64,000 bases of DNA from CBETVX01 sp965539935 (GTDB taxonomy: Bacteria > Bacillota > Clostridia > Peptostreptococcales > Caminicellaceae). Positions within the stretch are counted from its first letter, which is position 1. Each line of letters starts with the position of its first letter. Under the pieces are notes generated by a model. It made no database searches. It was not told the origin of the DNA and saw nothing but the letters and a program-made list of their open reading frames with translations. Positions 50,437 to 59,681 of the stretch are shown here, in pieces. The position numbers were made by a program, and so were the translations under genes. The stretch lies in the NCBI GenBank assembly GCA_965539935.1, contig CBETVX010000009.1, positions 1 to 64,000 on the forward strand, written 5' to 3'.

Positions 50437-51542
50437 TAAAAGTGTACTCTAATAAGCCAAAATTTTATTCCTTTGTCACTCCATCCCAAATCCCAGGGGA
50501 CTCTATATCTATCTGTGTTATGACTATGGACATATGCATACCCTCTAGAATCAGAACCTGTTACTACTGAAATATGTGTTACTTTTCCATTTTTTTCATA
50601 GGCTACAAAGTCTCCTGGCAAAAGTTTGTATGAATGTTTATAAACTTGCTGATAAGAACCATATGCTATTTTTGAAGCTCTTCCACTGTATAACCAGTAC
50701 TGTTTAAAAGCATTTGCATTTACCCAGGCTTTACTTCCTCCCCCATCATATTTCCATGTATAAGTTTGTCTAAAGTTACCACCTTCATGTAGTACCTGAG
50801 AAGCAAAATTAGCACAGTCCCCTCCCAGTGGATTATAATTTCGATATTTTTTATTATATGATAACCCATATTCTTCATCTGCTGCTGCTCCACAATATCT
50901 ATCTGCATATTCTACTGCTTTATTTCTTCTTTCATTATTTGAAAAATCTCTTTTTGTTTTACTTAATATGTAATTTGTTACTTCTTCACTTTTTATGCTA
51001 TCAATATGTAAGGAATCTGCAAAGGGATCTGTATACCACTCCCTTGTTATTATATAACCCTCTTCTCTTTTTTCCACGTCTATAGAATGATAAGTTCCTA
51101 TTCTAAACATATTTTTCTTTTTTGGTTCATTTTTATAATAATAAGTATACTCGGTAGATGCTATGAGGTTAATTCGATAACCATTTCCTCTTTCTTTTAC
51201 GTATCTAATCCTAGTAATAGTAGCGATATCATCAAAAGTAACTCCTTGTTTTTCAGACCATGCATGTAAATATTTCATTTTTTTTAGTTCATGTTCATAG
51301 GCCCAAACTCCATATTTAATTGTCCTATCATACAAACTTCCTAATGATGTTTTATCTTTTTTTAAAATAGCTTTATTTCTTCTATCATACATCTCCTGAA
51401 TAACAATTGACATTTCATCCTTATTAAAAACACTAGTGACTATTGGGGAAATATTTATCATGAAAAATTTAATGAGCAGCACTATAAAAATAATTATTAT
51501 TAGGATAAATATAATTTTCTTTCTATTAAGTACAATAATCAA
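50436..51542 (-). CDS. Membrane-anchored amidase-domain protein (Amidase_6 type)
   Basis: 368 residues from TTG at 51542, following GGGGGGATATTA; the GTG at 51560 overlaps that site. An N-terminal hydrophobic anchor (about 10-28) leads to an unknown middle region (about 35-190) and then the Amidase_6 domain. The latter begins NNERRNKAVEYADRYCG, has the catalytic-type Cys in GGDCANFASQVLHEGG and a His in VTHISVVTG. It is likely a papain-like (NlpC-related) hydrolase acting at the cell envelope; its substrate is not known. It is followed by a palindromic terminator and yqfC. Confidence 0.88.
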   Translation of the reverse strand: MIIVLNRKKIIFILIIIIFIVLLIKFFMINISPIVTSVFNKDEMSIVIQEMYDRRNKAILKKDKTSLGSLYDRTIKYGVWAYEHELKKMKYLHAWSEKQGVTFDDIATITRIRYVKERGNGYRINLIASTEYTYYYKNEPKKKNMFRIGTYHSIDVEKREEGYIITREWYTDPFADSLHIDSIKSEEVTNYILSKTKRDFSNNERRNKAVEYADRYCGAAADEEYGLSYNKKYRNYNPLGGDCANFASQVLHEGGNFRQTYTWKYDGGGSKAWVNANAFKQYWLYSGRASKIAYGSYQQVYKHSYKLLPGDFVAYEKNGKVTHISVVTGSDSRGYAYVHSHNTDRYRVPWDLGWSDKGIKFWLIRVHF

Positions 51543-51637
51543 TAATATCCCCCCAATCACTATTCATAAAATTATATGTATTTTATATAAGAAATAGAAT
51601 TAAATCATAATTAATTTTATGTTTATAAATTATTGCA

Positions 51638-51677
51638 AAAAATAAAACTGTCTATAATCATAAATTATAGACAGTAA
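51638..51677 (-). terminator. Terminator after yqeY
   Basis: CTGTCTATAAT / ATTATAGACAG stem with a short loop, followed on the minus strand by TTTTATTTTTT. Confidence 0.85.
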
Positions 51678-51681
51678 TTGA

Positions 51682-52125
51682 TTATGAAAGTTTTTCTTTT
51701 ACAATCTTAGATACTAGCTTTCCATCGGCTTTCCCTTTAACCTTTGGCATTAAAGCAGACATTACTTTTCCCATTTCCTTAGGAGACTGAGCTCCTACTT
51801 CAGATATAGTCTCGGTGACTATATGTTCAATTTCTTCCTCAGTTAGCTGCTTTGGTAAATATTCTAATAGAATATTTATTTCATCTTCAGTTTCCTTTAT
51901 TAAATCTTCACGATGCCCTTTTTTGAATTCTTCAATGGCATCCTTTTTTTGTTTAAGTTGTTTTGCAATTATATCTATGATACCTTGGTCATCAATTTCT
52001 TCTCTTTTATCTACTTCATATTGTTTAATTGATGATCTAATCATAGTAATAACATTTTTTCTTGTTTTGTCTTTTTCCTTCATGGCAGTTTTAAAATCTG
52101 CCATTAATTTATCTTTGAGGGACAT
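51682..52125 (-). CDS. yqeY: GatB/YqeY domain protein
   Basis: 147 residues from ATG at 52125 (AGAGGTG 6 bases upstream; the upstream GTG at 52134 lies within that site). The core DKTRKNVITMIRSSIKQYEVDKRE near 20-43 and the C-terminal KEMGKVMSALMPKVKGKADGKLVSKIV are typical. The YqeY domain resembles the tRNA-binding tail of GatB; the protein is commonly next to rpsU. It follows rpsU by 18 bases and ends at a terminator. Confidence 0.94.
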   Translation of the reverse strand: MSLKDKLMADFKTAMKEKDKTRKNVITMIRSSIKQYEVDKREEIDDQGIIDIIAKQLKQKKDAIEEFKKGHREDLIKETEDEINILLEYLPKQLTEEEIEHIVTETISEVGAQSPKEMGKVMSALMPKVKGKADGKLVSKIVKEKLS

Positions 52126-52143
52126 TAAACTCACCTCTTTTTA

Positions 52144-52323
52144 TTAATATCTGTTTTTCTTTCTCTTAGCAGCTTCTGCCTTCTTTTTACGTCTTACGCT
52201 AGGTTTTTCATAATGTCTTCTTTTTTTAACCTCAGACATAACACCAGCTTTGGAACACTCTCTTTTAAACCTTCTTAGTGCATGTTCTAATGATTCATTA
52301 TCTTTAACTTTAACACTTGACAT
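52144..52323 (-). CDS. rpsU: 30S ribosomal protein S21
   Basis: 59 residues, the normal size. It begins MSSVKVKDNESLEHALRRFK, with the following KRECSKAGVMSEVKKRRHYEKP and a lysine/arginine-rich tail RRKKKAEAAKRKKNRY. A very strong AGGAGGGGGGGAAGG precedes the ATG. Too short for the usual ORF threshold but certain. It lies between hinT and yqeY, the conserved order. Confidence 0.98.
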   Translation of the reverse strand: MSSVKVKDNESLEHALRRFKRECSKAGVMSEVKKRRHYEKPSVRRKKKAEAAKRKKNRY

Positions 52324-52453
52324 TCGACCTTCCCCCCCTCCTCTGTTTTATAGTGCATTGATGCTGTGTCTATAGCTTATTATTGCTATAAATCACAGAG
52401 GAGTATCTATACCATGCTATTATACATTAAACTTGGAAATAATTCAATATATT

Positions 52454-52798
52454 TTAGCCTGGTGGCCATTGCAATTGTCTACCAGCAATTAAATGAAAAT
52501 GCATATGATGAACAGTTTGTCCCCCAAGCTCACCACAATTATTTACTATTCTATAGCCTTCATCTGCAATTCCAAGTTCTTTAGCTACCTCTTTAATAGT
52601 AAAAAGCATATCTCCAATAAATTCTTTATCAGCCTCGTCTATTTCATTTAAAGATTCAATATGTTCTTTAGGTATAAATAAAATATGGATAGGAGCAACT
52701 GGGCTAATATCTTCAAAGGCAATTATTTTATCGTCCTCATATACAATTTTAGAAGGTATCTCTTTATTAGCTATTTTGCAAAATATACACTCTTTCAT
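52454..52798 (-). CDS. hinT: HIT-family nucleotide-binding protein (HinT)
   Basis: 114 residues. The nucleotide-binding start MKECIFCKIANKEIPSKIVYEDD and the histidine triad GGQTVHHMHFHLIAGRQ near 92-108 (HxHxH) are clear. It hydrolyses adenosine phosphoramidates in known members. It begins 69 bases after mtaB and precedes rpsU; AAAGGAGGTGCGG lies before its ATG. Confidence 0.95.
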   Translation of the reverse strand: MKECIFCKIANKEIPSKIVYEDDKIIAFEDISPVAPIHILFIPKEHIESLNEIDEADKEFIGDMLFTIKEVAKELGIADEGYRIVNNCGELGGQTVHHMHFHLIAGRQLQWPPG

Positions 52799-52867
52799 AC
52801 TATCAACCGCACCTCCTTTAATATGAATTTACTATATATTTCTACAAAACTTATAATTTCCCTTCAA

Positions 52868-54172
52868 CTATTTTTTTATTACTTCACCTAAAAGGTAATC
52901 TTCTTTTATGCTATTTACTTTAACTGTCATTATTTTTCCTTTTATTTGTTCATGTCCTTTAGCTACAACTTTAATATAATTTTCCGTAAGTCCAGAATAA
53001 AGGTTTTGACTTTTATCAAAGTCATCTTCAAATAAAACTGATACCTTTGAGTTAATATATTTATTTCTATATTTATTCATTAATTCATTCCCTAGTTCAA
53101 TCATCTTTTCGCTTCTTTGATTTTTAATATTGGAAGATATCTGGTCATTAAATTGGGCTGCAGGTGTTCCCTTTCTTGGAGAAAACTTGAATACATGTAT
53201 TCCACTGAAACCTATTTCTTTAACAAAATCATATGTTTTTTTAAATTCTTCTTCTGTTTCTCCAGGAAAACCAACTATAATATCCGTTGTAATTGCAACA
53301 TCTGGTATATATTTTCTTAAATTTTTGACAATTTCTCTGTATTCTTTAGTAGTATATTTTCTGTTCATTCTTTTCAAAGTCTCATCACATCCACTTTGAA
53401 GGGATATATGTAGATGAGAACAAAATTTAGGTAAATCTTTAATACGAAGAATAAATTCTTCTGTTAATAAAGTTGGTTCAACTGAACTAAGTCTTATTCT
53501 CTCTATTCCTTCAATTTCATGTACCTTTTCTATGATATCTATAAGACTAATATTTTCTAAATCTTTACCATAGGATGCAATATGGATACCTGTAAGTACA
53601 ATTTCTTTAAAACCATTTTTTGAAAGTCTCTTAACTTCAGAAATGATATTGTCGGGTTTTCTGCTTCTTATTGGTCCCCTCGCATATGGAATTATACAAT
53701 AGGCACAATACCTATTACAACCTTCCTGAATCTTCAAAAAGGCTCTAGTTTTTCCCTTTATTTTATCAATAGAAAGTTCTTCGAATTCATTAACTTCCAT
53801 TATGTCATTTACATAATTTATTTTATTATCATTTCCAATATCCTCTACCAAATCGACTATTCTATTTCTTTCGTCAGTTCCAATTACAATATTAACTCCT
53901 TCAATATTAAGTACCTCTTCAGGTGCTGTTTGAGCATAACATCCAACTACCACAATAACTGCATCTGGATTTTTTCTTTTTGATCTTCTAATAAACTGTC
54001 TAGATTTTCTGTCGCCAAGATTTGTAACTGTACATGTATTTATTACATATACATCGGCTATTTCTTCTGAATCCACTATTTTATATCCTCTATCTTCAAA
54101 TAGTTCAATCATAGCCTCTGTATCATATTGATTTACTTTACATCCTAAAGTATAAAATGCAACCTTTCTCAC
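52868..54172 (-). CDS. mtaB: tRNA (N6-threonylcarbamoyladenosine(37)-C2)-methylthiotransferase
   Basis: 434 residues of the MiaB/MtaB radical-SAM family. The N-terminal cluster cysteines include TLGCKVNQYDTEAM near 8-21 and NTCTVTNLGDRKSRQ near 45-59, with VGCYAQ near 77. The radical-SAM motif EGCNRYCAYCIIPYARG is near 145-161, and a C-terminal TRAM domain ends the protein. MtaB converts t6A37 to ms2t6A37 in tRNAs. The start is GTG, directly abutting the rsmE stop, with GGAGGTAAATAA before it. Confidence 0.94.
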   Translation of the reverse strand: MRKVAFYTLGCKVNQYDTEAMIELFEDRGYKIVDSEEIADVYVINTCTVTNLGDRKSRQFIRRSKRKNPDAVIVVVGCYAQTAPEEVLNIEGVNIVIGTDERNRIVDLVEDIGNDNKINYVNDIMEVNEFEELSIDKIKGKTRAFLKIQEGCNRYCAYCIIPYARGPIRSRKPDNIISEVKRLSKNGFKEIVLTGIHIASYGKDLENISLIDIIEKVHEIEGIERIRLSSVEPTLLTEEFILRIKDLPKFCSHLHISLQSGCDETLKRMNRKYTTKEYREIVKNLRKYIPDVAITTDIIVGFPGETEEEFKKTYDFVKEIGFSGIHVFKFSPRKGTPAAQFNDQISSNIKNQRSEKMIELGNELMNKYRNKYINSKVSVLFEDDFDKSQNLYSGLTENYIKVVAKGHEQIKGKIMTVKVNSIKEDYLLGEVIKK

Positions 54173-54931
54173 TTATTTACCTCCTAAGTCTCCCAATTGA
54201 TACATAATAATAGTAGATGCAGCTAACCCTGCTGTCTCGGTTCGTAGAATACGTGGACCTAAACTGACAGATATAGCTCCCCACTCCATAGCCTTAAGAA
54301 CTTCTTTTTCTGTAAATCCTCCTTCAGGACCAATTATTATACCAATTTTTTTTATATTTGACTTACCTTTTAAAGCTCTTCTTATTCCTACAGAATCTTC
54401 TAATTCGTAGGGAATAAGAAGAAGGTCAAAATTTCGTGATATTTCCTTTAATTCTTCGAAGTTTATTACTTTATCGATTTTAGGTAGTACTCCTCTTTTA
54501 CATTGTTTAGCTGCTTCATTGGCTATTTTTTGCCATCTATTAATTTTCTTATTCTCGGCTTTAACGTCTTTTATCTTAGTAACACATCTAGAAGTTACAA
54601 TGGGTACTATTTCTTTTACACCGATTTCTACATTTTTTTGCACTATCAAATCCATTTTATTAGATTTAGGTAGTGCTTGGAATAATGTTATATCAATAAA
54701 GGCTTCCCTTAAAGAGATGTTCTTACTATTTACTTTACATTCAATTTTATCTTTTCCAATATTAATTATTTCTACAATATACTCTTTATTTTGCCCATCA
54801 CAGATTTCTAATTCTTCACCTATGGATAATCTAAGAACTTTTGTTATATGTTTAATATCTTCACTATCATTTATCACAATGTTTCTTTCATCAAAGGATA
54901 CATTATTCCTATCTACAAAAAATCTATTCAT
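54173..54931 (-). CDS. rsmE: 16S rRNA (uracil(1498)-N3)-methyltransferase
   Basis: 252 residues of the SPOUT class. It methylates U1498 of 16S rRNA. The knot is visible as IGIIIGPEGGFTEKEVLKAM near 194-213 and SLGPRILRTETAGLAA near 221-236. The N-terminal PUA-like domain spans the first ~70 residues. It overlaps the end of prmA by 8 bases and touches mtaB, the common prmA-rsmE-mtaB order. Confidence 0.95.
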   Translation of the reverse strand: MNRFFVDRNNVSFDERNIVINDSEDIKHITKVLRLSIGEELEICDGQNKEYIVEIINIGKDKIECKVNSKNISLREAFIDITLFQALPKSNKMDLIVQKNVEIGVKEIVPIVTSRCVTKIKDVKAENKKINRWQKIANEAAKQCKRGVLPKIDKVINFEELKEISRNFDLLLIPYELEDSVGIRRALKGKSNIKKIGIIIGPEGGFTEKEVLKAMEWGAISVSLGPRILRTETAGLAASTIIMYQLGDLGGK

Positions 54932-55877
54932 TATTATCCCTACTTCTAACTTTAGATATTATAGCCGCCCATTCTCCATCTTTTTGAATATCTATTACTT
55001 CAAGTCCATTATCTTCAAGTTCATCTACAACTTCATCTATTTTTTCAAGAATTATGCCAGAAGAAATGAATACGGAATTTTCTTTCATGAATATACTTAT
55101 ATCTTTTGATAAGATTTTTATTATATCTGCAATAATATTTGCTACAATAATATCAGCCTTGCCTGATACTACTTCCATCAAATTTCCTCTTTTTATTTCA
55201 ACTATGTTTTCAACTTTATTTTCTTTAACATTATCCCTAGATACTTTAACTGCAACTTCGTCTAAATCCACCCCAAGTACTTTTTTTGCTCCTAATTTAG
55301 CAGCCGCTATAGATAGTATTCCACTTCCACATCCAATGTCGTAAACTATACTATGGCAATTAACATATTTTTCAAGCAAATTAACACACATTTTTGTAGT
55401 CTCGTGGGTTCCTGTCCCAAAGGCCATGCCTGGGTCGAGTTCTATTATTTTTTCATTTTTATTTGCACTATATTCTTCCCACGTAGGCTTTACTACTATG
55501 TTTTTACTTATCCTAGTTGGCTTATAATATTTCTTCCATTCATTAGCCCAATCTTCTTCAAATACTTCTGAGGTTTCTATTTCATGATTTTTCACATTAT
55601 TATTACTTGATATGTTTTTAATTTCTTCTTTAATAAAATTTATCTTGTCCGGGAGACTTTCTCCATCTGGAAGATAACCTTTTACTATAGCACCCTCATG
55701 TTCATAGTTTAATACATTTTTATCAAAATAATCCCACTCTCGTTCATCTTTATTAAGCATATTTAAGTCATTTGGATCTTCTATTACTACTCCACCAACT
55801 CCTGCATCATAAAGAACATTTGTTATTAAATCCACTAACTCAGTTGTGGTTTTAATTTTGATTTCATACCATTTCAT
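54924..55877 (-). CDS. prmA: Ribosomal protein L11 methyltransferase
   Basis: 317 residues from ATG at 55877, which follows GGAGGAAAGACA; the upstream Met at 55928 has no ribosome site. It trimethylates L11 with SAM. The SAM site VYDIGCGSGILSIAAAKLGA is near 181-200, and ELDPGMAFGTGTHETTKMC near 148-166 is a PrmA signature. It lies just downstream of the dnaJ terminator, so it may have its own promoter, and it starts the prmA-rsmE-mtaB-hinT group. Confidence 0.95.
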   Translation of the reverse strand: MKWYEIKIKTTTELVDLITNVLYDAGVGGVVIEDPNDLNMLNKDEREWDYFDKNVLNYEHEGAIVKGYLPDGESLPDKINFIKEEIKNISSNNNVKNHEIETSEVFEEDWANEWKKYYKPTRISKNIVVKPTWEEYSANKNEKIIELDPGMAFGTGTHETTKMCVNLLEKYVNCHSIVYDIGCGSGILSIAAAKLGAKKVLGVDLDEVAVKVSRDNVKENKVENIVEIKRGNLMEVVSGKADIIVANIIADIIKILSKDISIFMKENSVFISSGIILEKIDEVVDELEDNGLEVIDIQKDGEWAAIISKVRSRDNNE

Positions 55878-55945
55878 TGTCTTTCCTCCATAGGCATATT
55901 TTAATATATATTTTACCTCAAATTTCAAATTATGATATCTATTTT

Positions 55946-55974
55946 AAAATCACCTAGTAAAACTAGGTGATTAA
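55946..55974 (-). terminator. Terminator after dnaJ
   Basis: AATCACCTAG / CTAGGTGATT (10-bp stem, loop of 5) directly after the dnaJ stop; a moderately T-rich tail follows. Confidence 0.7.
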
Positions 55975-57107
55975 ATACCAAAAACATCCTTCACTTTGTC
56001 AAAAAAGGATTTTCTTTGCTCATGGACATCTTCATTCATAAGATCAGCAAATTTTTTCAATGCTTCTTTTTGCTCTTGATTTAATTTTTTAGGTATTTCT
56101 ACAATAACCTTTACATATTGGTCTCCTCTACCGTTTCCATTTAAGATTTTTGTACCTTTACCTTTTAATCTAAATACAGTTCCACTTTGAGTACCCTCGG
56201 ATATCTTATATTTTACTTTACCATCAAGGGTAGGAACAATTATTTCATCACCTAATGTTGCTTGGACAAATGTTATAGGAACTTCGCAAATAACATCAAA
56301 TCCATCCCTTGTGAAAATTTGATGGGGTTTTATTTCAACCACCACATAAAGATCTCCAGATGGACCGCCCTTTAAACCTGGTTCACCTTCACCCCTTAAG
56401 GTAATTACATTACCATTTTCTACTCCGCCAGGTATTTTAACATTAATTTTTCTTCTTTTTCTTACTTTACCTTTTCCATTACAAGTATCACATGGTTTAT
56501 CTATTATTTTTCCTTCACCATGGCACATGTCACAAGTTCTTACATTTACAAACTGACCTAGTGGAGTTCTTTGAGCGTATCTTACTTCTCCACTACCTTT
56601 ACACTGTGGACATGTTTTGGCTTCGCTTCCAGGCTTTGCTCCACTACCATTACAAGTTTTACATTCTTCATATCTTGTTACCTCAATATCCTTTGATGCG
56701 CCAAATGCCGCTTCTTCAAAGGTAAGAATAACTTTTGATTTTATATCTTGACCTTTTTGAGGTCTATTCCTTCTATTTGAAGAAAAACCTCCTCCAAACA
56801 TATCAAATATATCACTAAAGATATCCTCAAATCCCCCAAAACCTGAAAAGTCTCCTCCTCCAAAGCCACCTGCTCCATTACCATTTACTCCAGCATGGCC
56901 AAACTTATCATACATAGATCTTTTTTCACTATCTCCGAGGACTTCATAGGCTTCATTTATTTCTTTAAATTTCTGTTCTGCTTCTTTATCATCAGGGTTT
57001 CTGTCTGGATGATATTTCATAGCTAGTTTTCTATAGGCCTTTTTTATAGTTTGAGCATCTGCTCCTCTATCTACTCCTAAAACTTCATAATAATCTCTTT
57101 TACTCAC
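55971..57107 (-). CDS. dnaJ: Chaperone DnaJ
   Basis: 378 residues of type I DnaJ. The J domain is at 1-70 with HPD at 33-35; a Gly/Phe-rich linker follows (GAGGFGGGDFSGFGGFEDIF near 77-96), then four CxxCxGxG zinc repeats near 148-215 and the C-terminal substrate-binding domains. It delivers unfolded proteins to DnaK. It is the last gene of the hrcA-chaperonin-grpE-dnaK-dnaJ operon, with a hairpin between it and dnaK. Confidence 0.98.
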   Translation of the reverse strand: MSKRDYYEVLGVDRGADAQTIKKAYRKLAMKYHPDRNPDDKEAEQKFKEINEAYEVLGDSEKRSMYDKFGHAGVNGNGAGGFGGGDFSGFGGFEDIFSDIFDMFGGGFSSNRRNRPQKGQDIKSKVILTFEEAAFGASKDIEVTRYEECKTCNGSGAKPGSEAKTCPQCKGSGEVRYAQRTPLGQFVNVRTCDMCHGEGKIIDKPCDTCNGKGKVRKRRKINVKIPGGVENGNVITLRGEGEPGLKGGPSGDLYVVVEIKPHQIFTRDGFDVICEVPITFVQATLGDEIIVPTLDGKVKYKISEGTQSGTVFRLKGKGTKILNGNGRGDQYVKVIVEIPKKLNQEQKEALKKFADLMNEDVHEQRKSFFDKVKDVFGI

Positions 57108-57157
57108 AGCTTTACCGCCTTTCTTTTTAGGTTTGTGAGTAGTTAATCAACAACCAT

Positions 57158-57180
57158 AAGGCACCCCTAAAGGGTGCCTT
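57158..57180 (-). other. Strong hairpin between dnaK and dnaJ
   Basis: AAGGCACCC / GGGTGCCTT with a 5-base loop, the only GC-rich stem in this AT-rich spacer. It lacks a T-run on the minus strand, so it may act as a processing or stability element rather than a full terminator. Confidence 0.6.
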
Positions 57181-57187
57181 GCCTATT

Positions 57188-59026
57188 TTATTCTTCATCA
57201 TCAACTACTTCATAATCGGCATCAACTACATCTTCATTTTTCTTTGAATTCTCGTTTGTATTTTCTGTACCTGATTGAGAATTTTGCTGAGCAGCCTGTT
57301 GATACATTGTTTGAGAAATGGTATGGAATGCAGCTGTTAGCTCTTCAGTTGCCTTCTTAATTTCTTCTACATTGTCTCCTTCAAGTGCTTTCTTAAGTGC
57401 ATTAAGTTTTTCTTCAATTTTTGCCTTTTCTTCCCCCGTTACCTTATCTCCTAATTCATTTAATGTCTTCTCTGTTTGATAAACTAATGAATCTGCTTGA
57501 TTTCGGGCTTCAATAGTTTCTTTCTTCTTTTTATCTTCTTCGGCAAATTGCTCAGCTTCTTTAACTTTTTTCTCGATTTCTTCTTCACTAAGGTTTGTTG
57601 ATGCAGTAATAGTTATCTTTTGTTCTTTTCCTGTTCCAAGGTCCTTTGCTGAAACATGAACTATACCATTTGCATCAATATCAAATGTAACTTCTATTTG
57701 TGGTACTCCTCTTGGTGCTGGTGGTATACCAGTAAGTTGGAATCTTCCAAGGGTTGAATTATCCTTTGCCATTTGTCTTTCCCCTTGAAGGACATGTATA
57801 TCAACAGCAGTTTGATTATCAGCAGCTGTAGAGAATATTTGACTCTTCTTAGTTGGAATAGTGGTATTTCTCTCAATAAGTTTTGTAAATACTCCACCAA
57901 GAGTCTCAATTCCTAATGATAAAGGAGTAACATCTAATAATAATAGATCTTTAACTTCACCAGTTAAAACTCCCGCTTGTATAGCAGCACCAATTGCTAC
58001 ACATTCATCAGGATTTACGCCTTTATAAGGATCTTTATTAATTAATTTTTTGATTGCTTCTTGTACTGCTGGAATTCTAGTAGAACCACCTACTAAAATA
58101 ACTTTATCTATATCCGATGGTGATAAATTTGCATCTCCAAGGGCTTTTCTAGTTGGTTCTAAAGTAGCTTCTACTAAATGTGCACTTAACTGTTCAAATT
58201 TAGCTCTAGTTAAATCCATGTTTAGATGTAATGGTCCTGAAGATGAAGCAGTAATAAATGGTAAATTTATATTTGTTGTTTGAACTGATGATAATTCTTT
58301 CTTAGCCTTTTCTGCTGCATCTTTAAGTCTTTGTAATGACATATTATCGTTACGAAGATCAATACCATGTTCTTTTTTGAATTCTTCAGCTATATAATCT
58401 ATAATAACTTTATCGAAGTCATCACCACCTAGATGATTATTACCATTTGTGGCTATAACTTCAAATACTCCATCTCCCAATTCAAGAATAGATACGTCAA
58501 AGGTTCCTCCACCTAAATCAAATACTAAAATCTTTTGATTTTCATCTTCTTTATCCATACCATATGCTAGTGAAGCTGCAGTAGGCTCATTTATTATTCT
58601 TCTAACATTAAGACCTGCTATTTTTCCAGCATCCTTAGTAGCTTGTCTTTGGCTATCTGTAAAATATGCTGGTACTGTAATAACTACATCAGTTACGGTT
58701 TCTCCTAAATAGCTTTCTGCATCTGCTTTTAGCTTCTGTAATATCATAGCAGATATATCCTGTGGAGTATATTCTTTATCGTCAATTTTAACTTTATAAT
58801 CTGTACCCATATGACGTTTAATAGACATAATTGTTCTATCTGGATTTGTTATAGCCTGTCTTTTAGCTGGCTCACCTACTAATCTTTCTCCACTCTTTGC
58901 AAAAGCTACTATAGATGGAGTAGTTCTATTACCCTCAGCATTTGGAATAACAACTGGCTCTCCACCTTCTAATACTGATACACATGAGTTAGTAGTTCCT
59001 AAGTCTATTCCTATAACTTTTCCCAT
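57188..59026 (-). CDS. dnaK: Chaperone DnaK (Hsp70)
   Basis: 612 residues from ATG at 59026, with TAAGGAGGAAGTTAAC upstream; the first Met at 59047 lies before that ribosome site. The N-terminal ATPase starts GKVIGIDLGTTNSCVSVLEGG; the signature VFDLGGGTFDVSILELG is near 168-184 and VILVGGSTRIPAVQEAIK near 312-329. The linker is DLLLLDVTPLSLGIET near 363-378, and the C-terminus ends in an acidic tail. It refolds proteins with DnaJ and GrpE. Under HrcA/CIRCE control through the operon. Confidence 0.99.
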   Translation of the reverse strand: MGKVIGIDLGTTNSCVSVLEGGEPVVIPNAEGNRTTPSIVAFAKSGERLVGEPAKRQAITNPDRTIMSIKRHMGTDYKVKIDDKEYTPQDISAMILQKLKADAESYLGETVTDVVITVPAYFTDSQRQATKDAGKIAGLNVRRIINEPTAASLAYGMDKEDENQKILVFDLGGGTFDVSILELGDGVFEVIATNGNNHLGGDDFDKVIIDYIAEEFKKEHGIDLRNDNMSLQRLKDAAEKAKKELSSVQTTNINLPFITASSSGPLHLNMDLTRAKFEQLSAHLVEATLEPTRKALGDANLSPSDIDKVILVGGSTRIPAVQEAIKKLINKDPYKGVNPDECVAIGAAIQAGVLTGEVKDLLLLDVTPLSLGIETLGGVFTKLIERNTTIPTKKSQIFSTAADNQTAVDIHVLQGERQMAKDNSTLGRFQLTGIPPAPRGVPQIEVTFDIDANGIVHVSAKDLGTGKEQKITITASTNLSEEEIEKKVKEAEQFAEEDKKKKETIEARNQADSLVYQTEKTLNELGDKVTGEEKAKIEEKLNALKKALEGDNVEEIKKATEELTAAFHTISQTMYQQAAQQNSQSGTENTNENSKKNEDVVDADYEVVDDEE

Positions 59027-59074
59027 GTTAACTTCCTCCTTAATCAAAATATATTAATATTTTTATAAATTATT

Positions 59075-59656
59075 TTATTTAGATACTTTCACCATACTTG
59101 GTCTTATAACCTTGGAATGTAGCATATATCCTTTTTGGAAAACTTCAATAATTGTATTAGGTTCACTTTCTTCAGATTCATCTTGCATTACAGCATGATG
59201 TAGCATAGGATCAAATTCTTTACCAATACTTTCTATCTCTTCAACACCATGTTTTTTTAATACATCAATAAATTGTTTATAAATCATCTCAATTCCATCT
59301 TTAATACTATCTTCACTATTTTCCTGCGATGTACTTAAAGCCCTTTCAAAATTGTCCAATATTGGAAGTATATCCTTGATGATTTTTTCACTTCCAAATT
59401 TGTATATATCATTTTTTTCCTTTTCAGTTCTTCTTCTATAATTTTGAAACTCAGCATTAAGTCTAAGATATTTATCTTTATAATCAGCTAATTCTGATTT
59501 AAGCTTTTTTGTTTCTTGATCCTCTTCTTTAATCTCTTCATTTATTTCTTCCTTTGTTGCTTCTAAATTACTATCAATTTCCTCAGAGGAAAATTCTTCA
59601 TTATCTTTACATTCATCCTTTTCCTCAAAATCTTGATTTGTTTTTTGATTTTCCAT
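59075..59656 (-). CDS. grpE: Nucleotide exchange factor GrpE
   Basis: 193 residues. An acidic low-complexity N-terminus (about 1-50) leads into a long coiled coil (LADYKDKYLRLNAEFQNYRRRTEKEK near 58) and the C-terminal beta domain with EFDPMLHHAVMQ near 146 and VFQKGYMLHSKVIRPSMVKV near 171. It exchanges ADP for ATP on DnaK. It lies between the group III chaperonin and dnaK. Confidence 0.96.
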   Translation of the reverse strand: MENQKTNQDFEEKDECKDNEEFSSEEIDSNLEATKEEINEEIKEEDQETKKLKSELADYKDKYLRLNAEFQNYRRRTEKEKNDIYKFGSEKIIKDILPILDNFERALSTSQENSEDSIKDGIEMIYKQFIDVLKKHGVEEIESIGKEFDPMLHHAVMQDESEESEPNTIIEVFQKGYMLHSKVIRPSMVKVSK

Positions 59657-59681
59657 TTTATCACCTGCCTATTTCCTTTAA

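Noticed and set aside
52363..52399. Imperfect hairpin between hinT and rpsU as an autoregulatory site or terminator
   Set aside because: The stem is broken by an internal loop and no T-run follows; it is not strong enough to call.
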